A stretch of 35,852 bases of DNA, taken from assembly GCA_902771725.1 (NCBI GenBank), contig CACXXT010000051.1, forward strand, positions 1 to 35,852, written 5' to 3'. Below the pieces are notes generated by a model. It was not told the origin of the DNA, did no database searches, and saw only the letters and a program-made list of their open reading frames with translations. The stretch is from an uncultured Bacteroidales bacterium (lineage in GTDB: Bacteria; Bacteroidota; Bacteroidia; Bacteroidales; Bacteroidaceae). Shown here one piece after another: positions 16,032 to 24,529 of this stretch. Position 1 is the first letter of the stretch, and every line of letters starts with the position of its first letter. Position numbers and translations under genes: made by a program.

Positions 16032-16076
16032 CGGCCAGAAATTAACTAATTAGCCGATTCAAAAACCTAAAATCCT

Positions 16077-17036
16077 ATGCAAGATGATTCCCGCCAACAG
16101 CAAACTGGCAACACCTCTTTAAATCGTACGCGCGAGCGCGAAGCCCAGCAGCGAGAACGGGCGCGTGTGCAGTATCGTCCTCTTTTCGGCGGTTCTATGG
16201 AGTGTCCTAACTGCCACGAAGAAGTCAGCGCCCGGTACGAGATTTGTCCTCATTGCGGCCATCCGCTGCACACGGGGACGTGCACTTATTGTGGTGCGCC
16301 GATGGATGCCGACGACTTGTTCTGCGGTGAGTGTGGCGGTTCGCGCAAGGGAGTGACGTGCCCCCAATGCGGAGTGTTGAACTTCCGCTCGTTCTGCCGT
16401 AACTGCAATGCTCCCTTGGACGAACTGGCGCAGCAGGAATTGGAGCGCGCGAAACACGACCCTGTATTCGGCCGAATGCTCACCTTGGCCAAGCGGCTGG
16501 CTGAACTGGAGGATCAAATCCAGCAGGCTGCTGCCGGGAAGGCCGAAGAACAGGAGATGCAGGAGGAGCGGGTGGCGGACTTCACTCAGATGGCGGAACT
16601 CACTGAGGAGGAGAAGGCCCTTGCCGAGGAATACCGCCGGATGATGGCCACCATGGGTATGTCGGTCCCGGAAGTTCCTAAACCGGAGGCTCCCAAGGCC
16701 GCGCAGCCTGTCGAACGCAAGAAACGTGCCACCATCGAGGCTCCGGACCTCAGCGCCTTGCAAGAGGAGTACCGCCAAGGGCTGCAGGAAATGGCCGAGT
16801 TGATGAGTCAGCTCCAGCCTGACCCCGCTGCTCCCCCGCAAATCCAGCGGAACTACTACTCGGCCCGCAAACTGCCCGTCATCCACACGGAGGTGGTCCA
16901 AGACCCGGTCGAGTGGGTGTGCAACTTTTGCGGTTGCCACCATCGTCAGCCCTCAGAATGTGCGGAGCCGGATTTGGGCGGAACGTGGATTTACACCAGT
17001 CACGTCGTGACCACCAAGACTTACGAATACCAATAA
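16077..17036 (+). CDS. Triple zinc-ribbon coiled-coil protein, first gene of the signalling cassette
   Basis: I do not recognise a named family. The 319-residue protein has a very charged N-terminus (NRTREREAQQRERARVQ, residues about 16-32), then six CxxC pairs (Cys43/46, 57/60, 69/72, 83/86, 95/98, 107/110) forming three zinc ribbons. A Glu/Gln-rich predicted coiled coil follows (about 118-195) and a Pro-rich linker containing KKRATIEAPD (215-224). The C-terminal part has another Cys/His cluster (WVCNFCGCHHRQPSEC, 280-295). There is no signal peptide, so it should be cytosolic. It lies 16 bp before the kinase gene and shares the zinc-ribbon style with the AAA+ and FHA proteins of the same unit. 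A scaffold or adaptor role is an inference; direct nucleic acid binding is also possible. Confidence 0.85.
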   Translation: MQDDSRQQQTGNTSLNRTREREAQQRERARVQYRPLFGGSMECPNCHEEVSARYEICPHCGHPLHTGTCTYCGAPMDADDLFCGECGGSRKGVTCPQCGVLNFRSFCRNCNAPLDELAQQELERAKHDPVFGRMLTLAKRLAELEDQIQQAAAGKAEEQEMQEERVADFTQMAELTEEEKALAEEYRRMMATMGMSVPEVPKPEAPKAAQPVERKKRATIEAPDLSALQEEYRQGLQEMAELMSQLQPDPAAPPQIQRNYYSARKLPVIHTEVVQDPVEWVCNFCGCHHRQPSECAEPDLGGTWIYTSHVVTTKTYEYQ

Positions 17037-17052
17037 AGAATCATAGAACCTC

Positions 17053-19821
17053 ATGAACAGCAATAAAGACAGCGACACCATTCGCCCAGACTCTGGCAGC
17101 TATGGTAACAACAATGTGAACAATGGTTCTACCATCCGCCCAAACAACAGCGGCGGTGGCAGTAATGGCGCCACCATCCGCCCCAACAACAATGGCGGCG
17201 GAGGCAGTAATGGCGCCACCATCCGCCCCAACAACAATGGCGGCGGAGGCAGCAATGGTGCCACCCTTCGCCCCAACAATAGTGGCGGCGGAGGCAGTAA
17301 TGGTGCCACCCTTCGCCCCAGCCAAGGCGGGGCTGCTCTTGGCGGCGGCAGCACGTTGCGTCCGGACACGAGTGGTAAGCCCGTCAGCCCCGACTCCAAG
17401 ACCCAGCATCCCGATGGCGGAGGGGTCAAGATGGTGCAGGGCGGAACAGGTGCCGGAACGGGTATTGCTCAGGCCGACAGCAAGGCCGTGGCTGATGTCA
17501 CCCGTACCTATGAAGAATCCTATGTCCTCAATGGCATTCGATATAAAGTGAAAAGAGTAATCAGCGAGAGTTCGGGCGAGGCCGTGGTCCTGTTGGTGGA
17601 AAACGGCGGCAACGACTATGTGCTGAAACTCTATTACCCTGGTGTCAGTCCCAATCATAGTATCTTGGACAAGGTGAAGAGCGTCAGGGCGATGAACCTC
17701 CTCGTGGCTACGGTGGATCATGGCGTCTGGTGCCTGGCAGACAACAAGAATGGTCGGGAAGTGAGCGAGGCCGACCGACAGGTGCGACGTGATTTTGAAC
17801 TTATGCTGTATTATCCCTATGGTTCGATGGATAAGGTGAACGTGAAGGGCAATGAGCAGAAAATCACCGAGTTCTTCGCCAAGATGGCCATGGCCATCAA
17901 CCTCTGCCATAACAAGGGATTCCTTCATCGTGATGTCAAGCCTGGCAACTTCCTCTTTGTGGACAAGGCGCAGACGTCTGTGGTGCTCGGAGACTTTGGT
18001 ATTGCTGTGGAATTAGGCCCCAAGGGTGTGGCAACCACGAATCAAGCACGAACCAAGGTCTACGCAGCTCCCGAGAGCTATCTCTCCACGGAGGGCGAGG
18101 TGGACATCACCCCGAAGAGCGATTTCTACTCGCTCGGTATGACGCTCATCTGCCTTTGGATGGGCGAGGAGCAATTTGCTAAGCAGGTGAGCCAGAGCGA
18201 ACGCGCACTGGCGAGCATGAAAACTTACGGCAAACTGCCGTATCCCACAGGCATGAGCGACCATTTGCTGAGTCTGGTAATGGCACTGACGGCTCCCGAT
18301 CCCGAGGCACGCCCGGACTTCGGACAAATCAAGGAGTGGATTAGTGGCAAGGACCCCTTCCTCGGTTTCTTGGGTCGCAAGCAGGAGCAGGAAGCCAAGG
18401 AGAAGAGCTTCGAAGTAGTGTTCAACGGGAGTCAGAACCTGGTGGCACATTCCCCCGAGGAACTGGTGCGATTCATGCTCGCGGATCCTCAGTTAGGTAT
18501 CAAATACCTCTATTCCGGCCGTGTGGGCAAGTGGATGGAAGAACTGGCAGGACTGCCTGAGGTGATGCTGGATCTCGAGGATGTCACCGAGACCAAGTAT
18601 CCCAACGACAAGAAGGCGGGACTTTACGCCGCTTGTCTCTTGCTGGATCCCGATATGCCATACACCGACCTTCGTGGTCAGACGCTTCGTACCGCCCAGG
18701 AGATTGCTGACTCGCTGCTGCAGAATTTCGAGGCCTACAAGCAACGCCTGCAGAATGCCAACGATGAGTTGTTCATCTACATGAGCGTCTCCGGTCAGGA
18801 GGCCTTGGCGAAGAAGGCTGCCGCCAACTTCAGGAGTTCTTCCCTGACCAAGGACGAGGCCCTGCGACGTTTCATCTACGAACTTGACCCCTCGCGGCCC
18901 TTCATCATCCAGGACAGCCATGGGAAGCCCCATTTCTGCAACACCCCGGACGATATCCTCCGCCTGGCCTTGAACTGCATATTCTCGGACGAGAGTATGG
19001 CATCGTTCTACGGTGATTCCTTCTTTAGCTGGCTCGGAGCGCGCAACAAGGGATTGGTTGCCAAGGTGAAAAAAGCACTTGCGGAACTGCCTGTCAAGAG
19101 CAGCATACGTTTTGTCACGGTGCTCTACAACCTGAATCCGAAGGTCAGCTATTACCTCGAACTTGACCCCTCATCCAGTGATTACATATTCACGATCACT
19201 CAGTTGGCAGAACTCTTCAACCGCAAATTAGATGAGTACCAGCACTTGTCAAAGGATACTCCGCAATGGCAGAAGGCAGACGATTTGCTGACTGACATTA
19301 ATAATATCGACGACACGTTGCTGTATGCCTACCTCAAGTCCAAGGACGGCCGCTATGACCAGTGGATCAATTGGATCCGCGAGTGTACTAACGTGAAGTC
19401 AACGGATAATCAGAAGAAGTCAGGCCCCTACAACTGGCGGTTGGGAACCTACAAGGCTATTCGCGGAATGGGAGTCACGCCGTTCTACCGTTTCCCTCGT
19501 TCTGACAAGAAGATCACCGACCCGGCAGAACTATCGCAGATTCCTGCAGATGAGGTGCGCGAAGAGATGCGGAAAGGAATGCTGGCGGACTGGCTCGCCG
19601 TGTTCTATCAGGAAGATCCCAGCATCCGATATGATCAGTTGCCCAAGTTCACCTTTGAGCAGAAATGCGAGGAGTATACCCTCAAACTGGGGGAGCTCGA
19701 TCCCGACGATGAGAACTACAAAGACTTCGCGGAAGCCCAAGGACAGGTGAAGGATATGGCGGGCAAACTGAAGAGCACCCGTGTTGCCTATCGCAGGACT
19801 GATTATCATGCTGCTGATTAA
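17053..19821 (+). CDS. Ser/Thr protein kinase with T-[IL]-R-P repeat tail
   Basis: A Hanks-type kinase of 922 residues. Residues 1-110 are a low-complexity Asn/Gly tail with seven T-[IL]-R-P motifs (Thr 9, 27, 41, 56, 71, 86, 101), the later ones 15 residues apart. The kinase domain (about 155-435) has the ATP-site Lys192 (YVLKLYYPG), HRDVKPGNF (catalytic Asp294, Asn299), DFG (314-316), APE (339-341) and the SDFYSLG helix; the glycine loop is degenerate (ISESSGEAVVLLV). Residues 440-920 are an unrecognised helical region that seems to contain diverged copies of one module (HSPEELVRFML at 466, NTPDDILRLAL at 630, each followed by a GR/GD..W segment). The last 15 residues (after LKS) look unlike the rest, and the +1 frame continues into a membrane segment, so the kinase may once have been, or may still be by frameshifting, fused to the next gene. 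Confidence 0.92.
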   Translation: MNSNKDSDTIRPDSGSYGNNNVNNGSTIRPNNSGGGSNGATIRPNNNGGGGSNGATIRPNNNGGGGSNGATLRPNNSGGGGSNGATLRPSQGGAALGGGSTLRPDTSGKPVSPDSKTQHPDGGGVKMVQGGTGAGTGIAQADSKAVADVTRTYEESYVLNGIRYKVKRVISESSGEAVVLLVENGGNDYVLKLYYPGVSPNHSILDKVKSVRAMNLLVATVDHGVWCLADNKNGREVSEADRQVRRDFELMLYYPYGSMDKVNVKGNEQKITEFFAKMAMAINLCHNKGFLHRDVKPGNFLFVDKAQTSVVLGDFGIAVELGPKGVATTNQARTKVYAAPESYLSTEGEVDITPKSDFYSLGMTLICLWMGEEQFAKQVSQSERALASMKTYGKLPYPTGMSDHLLSLVMALTAPDPEARPDFGQIKEWISGKDPFLGFLGRKQEQEAKEKSFEVVFNGSQNLVAHSPEELVRFMLADPQLGIKYLYSGRVGKWMEELAGLPEVMLDLEDVTETKYPNDKKAGLYAACLLLDPDMPYTDLRGQTLRTAQEIADSLLQNFEAYKQRLQNANDELFIYMSVSGQEALAKKAAANFRSSSLTKDEALRRFIYELDPSRPFIIQDSHGKPHFCNTPDDILRLALNCIFSDESMASFYGDSFFSWLGARNKGLVAKVKKALAELPVKSSIRFVTVLYNLNPKVSYYLELDPSSSDYIFTITQLAELFNRKLDEYQHLSKDTPQWQKADDLLTDINNIDDTLLYAYLKSKDGRYDQWINWIRECTNVKSTDNQKKSGPYNWRLGTYKAIRGMGVTPFYRFPRSDKKITDPAELSQIPADEVREEMRKGMLADWLAVFYQEDPSIRYDQLPKFTFEQKCEEYTLKLGELDPDDENYKDFAEAQGQVKDMAGKLKSTRVAYRRTDYHAAD
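17173..17352 (+). repeat. 45-bp in-frame tandem repeats in the kinase 5' region
   Basis: Four near-identical 45-bp units (starting 17173, 17218, 17263 and 17308) each encode 15 residues of the form T-[IL]-R-P followed by Asn/Ser/Gly. Shorter related units lie on either side (Thr codons at 17077, 17131 and 17353). Copy number could vary by slippage without breaking the frame. Confidence 0.92.
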
Positions 19822-21007
19822 CGGGTTGCCGTGGACGGAGAATCCTATGCCCGGCTGGCATTCTGGCGCGATCACCACGATGACCGTCATTTTCGGCGTG
19901 CTCGCTGCATTCCTGAGTGATGACGTGTTCGACGATGGCTGCCTGACAGGAATCATCGCCAGCGCCATCCTCGGATTCGTCTGCTCGGCCATTGTTTACT
20001 ACGCGCTCTACCTGGCATTGGCATTTATCATGCCGTTTGCCACGTATATCATCATCGCAATCCTCTTGCTCCTGGCATGGTTTATCTATAAGTCTTGCTA
20101 TAGCAAGCCCTCGCTGAATATCCGCCAGAATGCGGCACTCTTTAACCCCGGATTTGAGGAACGTGTGCTCGAACCCCTGGATTACGCCTACAACGGCCGC
20201 GATGAGTTTGATTCCAGTATCTACGACATCAGCAAAGACTATCTGGATACCCTGAAGACGGGGCGTAAGCAGCTCTTCACACGTGCCATTCCTATCAGTA
20301 TTGTCACGGCTGCACTGCTCTTCTTCTTCATCCAATTCACCAGTGGCAAGATGCTCTTATCGGGCTTCGGAGGTGGAGCTGACAGCGAGGCCCTGCTGGC
20401 CTACAAGGGACAGTGGAACGGCATCTTTGATGGCCGCAACGCCACGCTCGATGTGTACGAAGTCGACAACGATGGAAACCTCGCTGCGGTGGTTCATGTG
20501 AAATACCGCAGCCTGCTGCAGGAGCAGGTGGAGGGGCGTCTGGACACTTCCCTCGGCGAAATCTTCTTTGATGACAAGGTGACGAACAACCGATTGGACG
20601 GCACCTACCAAGGCTCTGTGACGGAGGACGATGGCGTGATGATTTACGCCGGAACCTACACCAACAAGAAGTCTGGCAAGCAGGTCAGCTTTGAGTTCCG
20701 GAAGTCGCCGGAAGCGCAGGACAATGCTCCCGGCACGCTGAAGTTGGTAGGCCGTGAGCCGGAAAAGCCTGATGCCGATGCTCCTGAAACGGCGCCCGCC
20801 AAGCAAGCCAGGCAGGAGAAGGCTGAGTCTCCCAAACCTGAACCGACCAAGGAAGAAGCTCCAGCCCGGGCTGACCAGAAAGAACAGCCTGCTGAGGAAT
20901 CTGCCGGGACGGGCTACACCTTAGAGGATGCCGGCGGATCCAGTAGCGGAAGCGGATTCAGCCTGGAGGACGTCAACCCCGAAGACATCCCTGTGGACAT
21001 CCAATAA
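19781..21007 (+). CDS. Multispanning membrane protein with C-terminal extracytoplasmic domain
   Basis: The frame opens after a stop at 19769 and can start at GTG 19781 (AAGAG about 7 nt upstream) or ATG 19808, both overlapping the kinase 3' end. Using GTG gives 408 residues: hydrophobic segments at about 1-17, 32-50, 54-78 and 82-104, a polar loop, a fifth segment at about 171-190, then a beta-rich domain (YKGQWNGIFDGRNATLDVYEV and onward, about 205-320), and a Pro/Glu/Ala-rich tail ending with two similar motifs, GYTLEDAGG and GFSLEDVN. By the positive-inside rule the C-terminal domain would be in the periplasm. No named family is recognised. Position directly after, and overlapping, the kinase suggests it is the sensor or membrane anchor of the cassette. 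A frameshift product joining both is possible. Confidence 0.8.
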   Translation: MLPIAGLIIMLLINGLPWTENPMPGWHSGAITTMTVIFGVLAAFLSDDVFDDGCLTGIIASAILGFVCSAIVYYALYLALAFIMPFATYIIIAILLLLAWFIYKSCYSKPSLNIRQNAALFNPGFEERVLEPLDYAYNGRDEFDSSIYDISKDYLDTLKTGRKQLFTRAIPISIVTAALLFFFIQFTSGKMLLSGFGGGADSEALLAYKGQWNGIFDGRNATLDVYEVDNDGNLAAVVHVKYRSLLQEQVEGRLDTSLGEIFFDDKVTNNRLDGTYQGSVTEDDGVMIYAGTYTNKKSGKQVSFEFRKSPEAQDNAPGTLKLVGREPEKPDADAPETAPAKQARQEKAESPKPEPTKEEAPARADQKEQPAEESAGTGYTLEDAGGSSSGSGFSLEDVNPEDIPVDIQ

Positions 21008-21078
21008 TAGGACTTTGATAAGTAGATGAACACAATTAGTCTACACTTTAGACACTTTTATTCTTTAAATATTCACCT

Positions 21079-21117
21079 CTCGCTCGGCTTTGTCGTCGTT
21101 TCTCCGGCGACAGCGAG
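21079..21117 (+). repeat. Hairpin in the gap before the AAA+ gene
   Basis: CTCGCT pairs with AGCGAG and, inside, GTCG with CGAC. The right side (GACAGCGAGTCTAAAG) resembles the CAGCGAGTCTGAAG motif in the intergenic repeat fields after 31170. It sits 18 bp before the AAA+ start, the only sizeable gap (127 bp) in the cassette, where translation of the last three genes could be tuned. No TAnnTTTG promoter is seen in the gap. Confidence 0.5.
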
Positions 21118-21134
21118 TCTAAAGTACAGCGGCT

Positions 21135-24100
21135 ATGACCGTGCTCGATATGAATTGTAAGCAATGCAACAGACCCAATCGTGAAGTCGCCCGATTCTGC
21201 AAATGGTGTGGAGCGCCTATGGAAACGGCCAGCAACAATGTCCTGCCCGAGATTGTAGGATTGGACCATGTCAAGGACAAACTCGCGGAAATAATCGCCC
21301 TGCAGCAGGTGCTCGTCAAGCGGGCGCAGGTCAGCGGTATCAAGAGTCATTTCAAGAATGATACAATCATCATTGGTCCCTCCGGAACCGGGAAGAAGAC
21401 GTTGGTGGAGGCTATCGCCAAACTCTTCTACGCCAACGGCATCACGCGCCAAGCCAAGCCGGTGATTGTGGATGCCGTGGAGTACCAGTCCTTCTGTGAG
21501 GACTTGCCGACGAACCTCAAGGCTGTTGAGGGAGGCATTCTATGCATCTACGACGTGCATAAACTGGTCTCGGCCGACGATGCCAACAACGTGAGTGACC
21601 TCGACGTGATCCTGAATGCCAAGAAGAGCATGAACCTTGATTTCATCCTCATCCTTGCTGGCTGCACGGGGGATTTCGAGGAATACCTCAACGGCAATGT
21701 CGGCGTTCGCAATCAGTTCGTGAACTTCTTCCAGCTGGAGGACTATGGACTGCGCGATCTGCTGGATATCACGACCCGGATGCTCAAGGGGACTTGGGGG
21801 CTGGACATCACCGTCGACGCCCTGGGGAAACTCGAGCGGGTGCTGAAGAAGAAGCTGCGCGACGGCGATGAGGAGGTACGGGGAAACGGCCATTACCTCG
21901 AACGGCTGGCACAGCAGATTGCACAGAATGCCTTCAAGCGTGACGCCAATCGCGTGGAAACAAGCGACATCGAGGGACAGGAGTACGTCCAGAAGAGCAC
22001 TGCCGAGGTGCTGGCGAGCTTGGATAAGTACGTGGGAATAGATGAGATCCGACAGACCATACAGGACCTCGTGAACAGCATCAATATAGAACGCGAAAAC
22101 GGCCGCGAATATGAACTCAATGACCACTATCTCTTCTTAGGTAATCCCGGCACGGGAAAGACCACCATTGCACGCATCTTTGCCGACATCTTCTGCTCGT
22201 TGGAACTGTTGCCCGTCGGACATATCGTGGAGGTCACGAGGGCGGAACTGGTGTCGCAGTGGAAGGGCGAGACTCCCAAGGAAGTAAAGCGCTACGTCGA
22301 GAAAGCCATGGGAGGCATCTTGTTTGTGGATGAGGCCTATACGCTCATTAAGGATGAGCAGGACGATGTGGGAAAAGAAGCAGTGGACACACTGCTCAAG
22401 CTGATGGAGGACAATCGTGGTAAGTTCGTCTGCATTGCTGCCGGCTACACGAATGATATGCGTCGGTTCCTGGATTCCAATCCGGGTATGCGCTCGCGCT
22501 TTAATGTCGTGGTGAACTTCCGTGACTATAAGCCGAATGAGTTGGAAGAGATCTTCCGTCGGATGATAGCCGGAGGCAAGCAAGCCTATACCCTGAGTGA
22601 CGATGCCGAGGAACATCTCTCCATCTTCTTCAAGATGATGTACAACATGCGGCAGAAGGACTTCGCCAACGCCCGTTCTGTGCGCAACGTCTATGAGGAG
22701 GCCAAGAAACGCCACAACAGTCGTATTCAGGCAGAACGTGCCGAGGGCCGGAATGTGGACAACCAGCGTTTCGTGCTCTCGCGCGAGGACATAGAAGGAG
22801 ATGCTTCCTGTCGGGAACAGAGCCTGGACGAGGTGCTCGAGGAACTGGATTCACTCATCGGGATGAAGGAGGTCAAGGACACCATCCGGAAGATGGCCCG
22901 ACGTGTGGAGATGGATAAGGTGCGCATGGAACGAGGACTCATGGACCCCAAGAATGCAGCGAACCACATCGTGCTGACAGGCAATCCCGGCACGGGCAAG
23001 ACCACTGTGGCACAGATGCTCGGAAAGATATTCAAGGCTATAGGACTGCTGCCGACAGACAAGGTGGTCGAGAAGGAGGCGAAGAACCTCAAGAGCAGTT
23101 TCGTGAACGACACAGGAAAGGAGGTTGACAAAGCTTGCGACGAAGCCATGGGAGGAGTACTCTTCATTGATGAGGCTTATATGCTCATGAAGATTGATGA
23201 TGCCGGGCAGAACGACCAGACGGGCGAGGAGGCTGTTGGAGCTCTCATGACTCGCATGGTCAAGGATGCCGGTAAGTTCATCGTCGTCATGGCCGGCTAC
23301 AGAAAGGAGATGGATGAGTTCATCGACCGAGCCAACCCGGGCTTCCGACGTCGCTTCAAGACCTTCATTCACATTGAAGACTATTCGGCTGCGGAACTGG
23401 TGGCGATCTTCAAGATGCAAGTCAAGCGCAGCCGCATGAAGCTCTCGGAGAAGGCTGAGCAACTACTGACAAAAATGGTAACGGACATGGTCAACGCCAA
23501 AAGCGAGAACTTCGGCAATGCAGGCGAGATGACCAATCTGCTTGAGAAAGTCAAAGACCTGCAGAGCGAACGACTGAACGAGGAAGCCATGGACGGGACG
23601 GAGCACACCGATGAGCAGTTGATGACCATCGAAGCATGCGACATTCCTTACGTCTGCCCCGAACCCTTGGATCCCGAACAGGTTCTGGCAAAACTCGATG
23701 ACCTCATTGGACTCCAGAATGTCAAACAGGAAATCCGGGAACTGGCCAACACGCTGAACGCCAATCTGCTGCGGGCGCAGCGACAGGGCGTGGAAGCAAA
23801 AGTGCAGTTGGACCACTACATCTTCACGGGCAACCCCGGAACGGGTAAGACGACGGTGGCACAGATGATGGCCGACATCTTCTATTCCTTGGGAATGTTG
23901 CCGACGAACAAACTCGTGGAGGTCACACGCAAGGATCTCGTCATGGGCTATCTGGGACAGACTGCCAAGAATGTAGCACGTGTGGTGAAAAGCGCCATGG
24001 GTGGTGTCCTCTTCATCGATGAGGCGTACGCCTTGAAACAGCATGACGGTGACAGCTTCGGACAGGAAGCCATCGATACGTTGCTGCCTATGTTGCTTAC

Positions 24101-24491
24101 TTATAAGAACAAGTTTATCTGCATCGCTGCGGGCTACACCCGCGAGATGCGCCGCTGGCTGGAAACCAATAGCGGCCTGACGTCCCGCTTCACAGAGACC
24201 ATTGAATTCCCCGACTACCAGCCCGATGAATTAGCCGGCATTTTCCTCATGAAGGCGCGCAAGGAAAAGTTCGTCCTCACACCCGATGCAGAGCAAGCCA
24301 TGCGCCAGTATCTCAAGGACCTCTTTGAGCACCGCAACCAGAACTTCGGCAATGCGCGCGAGGTCGGAAACTATTTCAACAAAGTCAAGAAACGCCAGTC
24401 TACCCGAATTGCTATGATGGACATCCTGGCACCCGACTTCGACGATGCCCTGCTCTCACAAATCATCCTCGACGATATGTCCGTCGATTGA
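21135..24491 (+). CDS. Zinc-ribbon protein with four AAA+ domains (CbxX/CfqX type)
   Basis: The 1118-residue protein begins with a zinc ribbon (Cys8, 11, 22, 25). Four AAA+ modules follow. Module 1 (about 38-285) has Walker A GPSGTGKKT (81-89) but a degraded Walker B (ILCIYDVHK), lacking the catalytic Glu. Modules 2-4 have Walker A GNPGTGKTT (336-344, 616-624, 899-907) and Walker B FVDE or FIDE (397-400, 677-680, 960-963). They have the CbxX/CfqX (CbbX, SpoVK, EccA) features: [VI]LFIDEAY and an AAGYT/MAGYR sensor 1 region. Family members are usually single-module proteins that assemble as hexamers and remodel other proteins. Here three active and one probably inactive module are on one chain. 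No signal peptide or membrane helix. The start could also be the Met at 21150, just before the zinc ribbon. Target unknown; neighbours suggest control by phosphorylation. Confidence 0.93.
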   Translation: MTVLDMNCKQCNRPNREVARFCKWCGAPMETASNNVLPEIVGLDHVKDKLAEIIALQQVLVKRAQVSGIKSHFKNDTIIIGPSGTGKKTLVEAIAKLFYANGITRQAKPVIVDAVEYQSFCEDLPTNLKAVEGGILCIYDVHKLVSADDANNVSDLDVILNAKKSMNLDFILILAGCTGDFEEYLNGNVGVRNQFVNFFQLEDYGLRDLLDITTRMLKGTWGLDITVDALGKLERVLKKKLRDGDEEVRGNGHYLERLAQQIAQNAFKRDANRVETSDIEGQEYVQKSTAEVLASLDKYVGIDEIRQTIQDLVNSINIERENGREYELNDHYLFLGNPGTGKTTIARIFADIFCSLELLPVGHIVEVTRAELVSQWKGETPKEVKRYVEKAMGGILFVDEAYTLIKDEQDDVGKEAVDTLLKLMEDNRGKFVCIAAGYTNDMRRFLDSNPGMRSRFNVVVNFRDYKPNELEEIFRRMIAGGKQAYTLSDDAEEHLSIFFKMMYNMRQKDFANARSVRNVYEEAKKRHNSRIQAERAEGRNVDNQRFVLSREDIEGDASCREQSLDEVLEELDSLIGMKEVKDTIRKMARRVEMDKVRMERGLMDPKNAANHIVLTGNPGTGKTTVAQMLGKIFKAIGLLPTDKVVEKEAKNLKSSFVNDTGKEVDKACDEAMGGVLFIDEAYMLMKIDDAGQNDQTGEEAVGALMTRMVKDAGKFIVVMAGYRKEMDEFIDRANPGFRRRFKTFIHIEDYSAAELVAIFKMQVKRSRMKLSEKAEQLLTKMVTDMVNAKSENFGNAGEMTNLLEKVKDLQSERLNEEAMDGTEHTDEQLMTIEACDIPYVCPEPLDPEQVLAKLDDLIGLQNVKQEIRELANTLNANLLRAQRQGVEAKVQLDHYIFTGNPGTGKTTVAQMMADIFYSLGMLPTNKLVEVTRKDLVMGYLGQTAKNVARVVKSAMGGVLFIDEAYALKQHDGDSFGQEAIDTLLPMLLTYKNKFICIAAGYTREMRRWLETNSGLTSRFTETIEFPDYQPDELAGIFLMKARKEKFVLTPDAEQAMRQYLKDLFEHRNQNFGNAREVGNYFNKVKKRQSTRIAMMDILAPDFDDALLSQIILDDMSVD

Positions 24492-24493
24492 AG

Positions 24494-24525
24494 AAATCCG
24501 TAAATCTGTAAATCCGTAAATCTGT
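24494..24525 (+). repeat. 16-bp tandem duplication before the FHA gene
   Basis: Two copies of AAATCCGTAAATCTGT fill the gap between the AAA+ stop and the FHA start, and part of the unit recurs after the PP2C stop (26213-26226). The AT-rich leader may serve in place of a Shine-Dalgarno site, as is common in Bacteroidetes. Confidence 0.75.
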
Positions 24526-24529
24526 AAAT

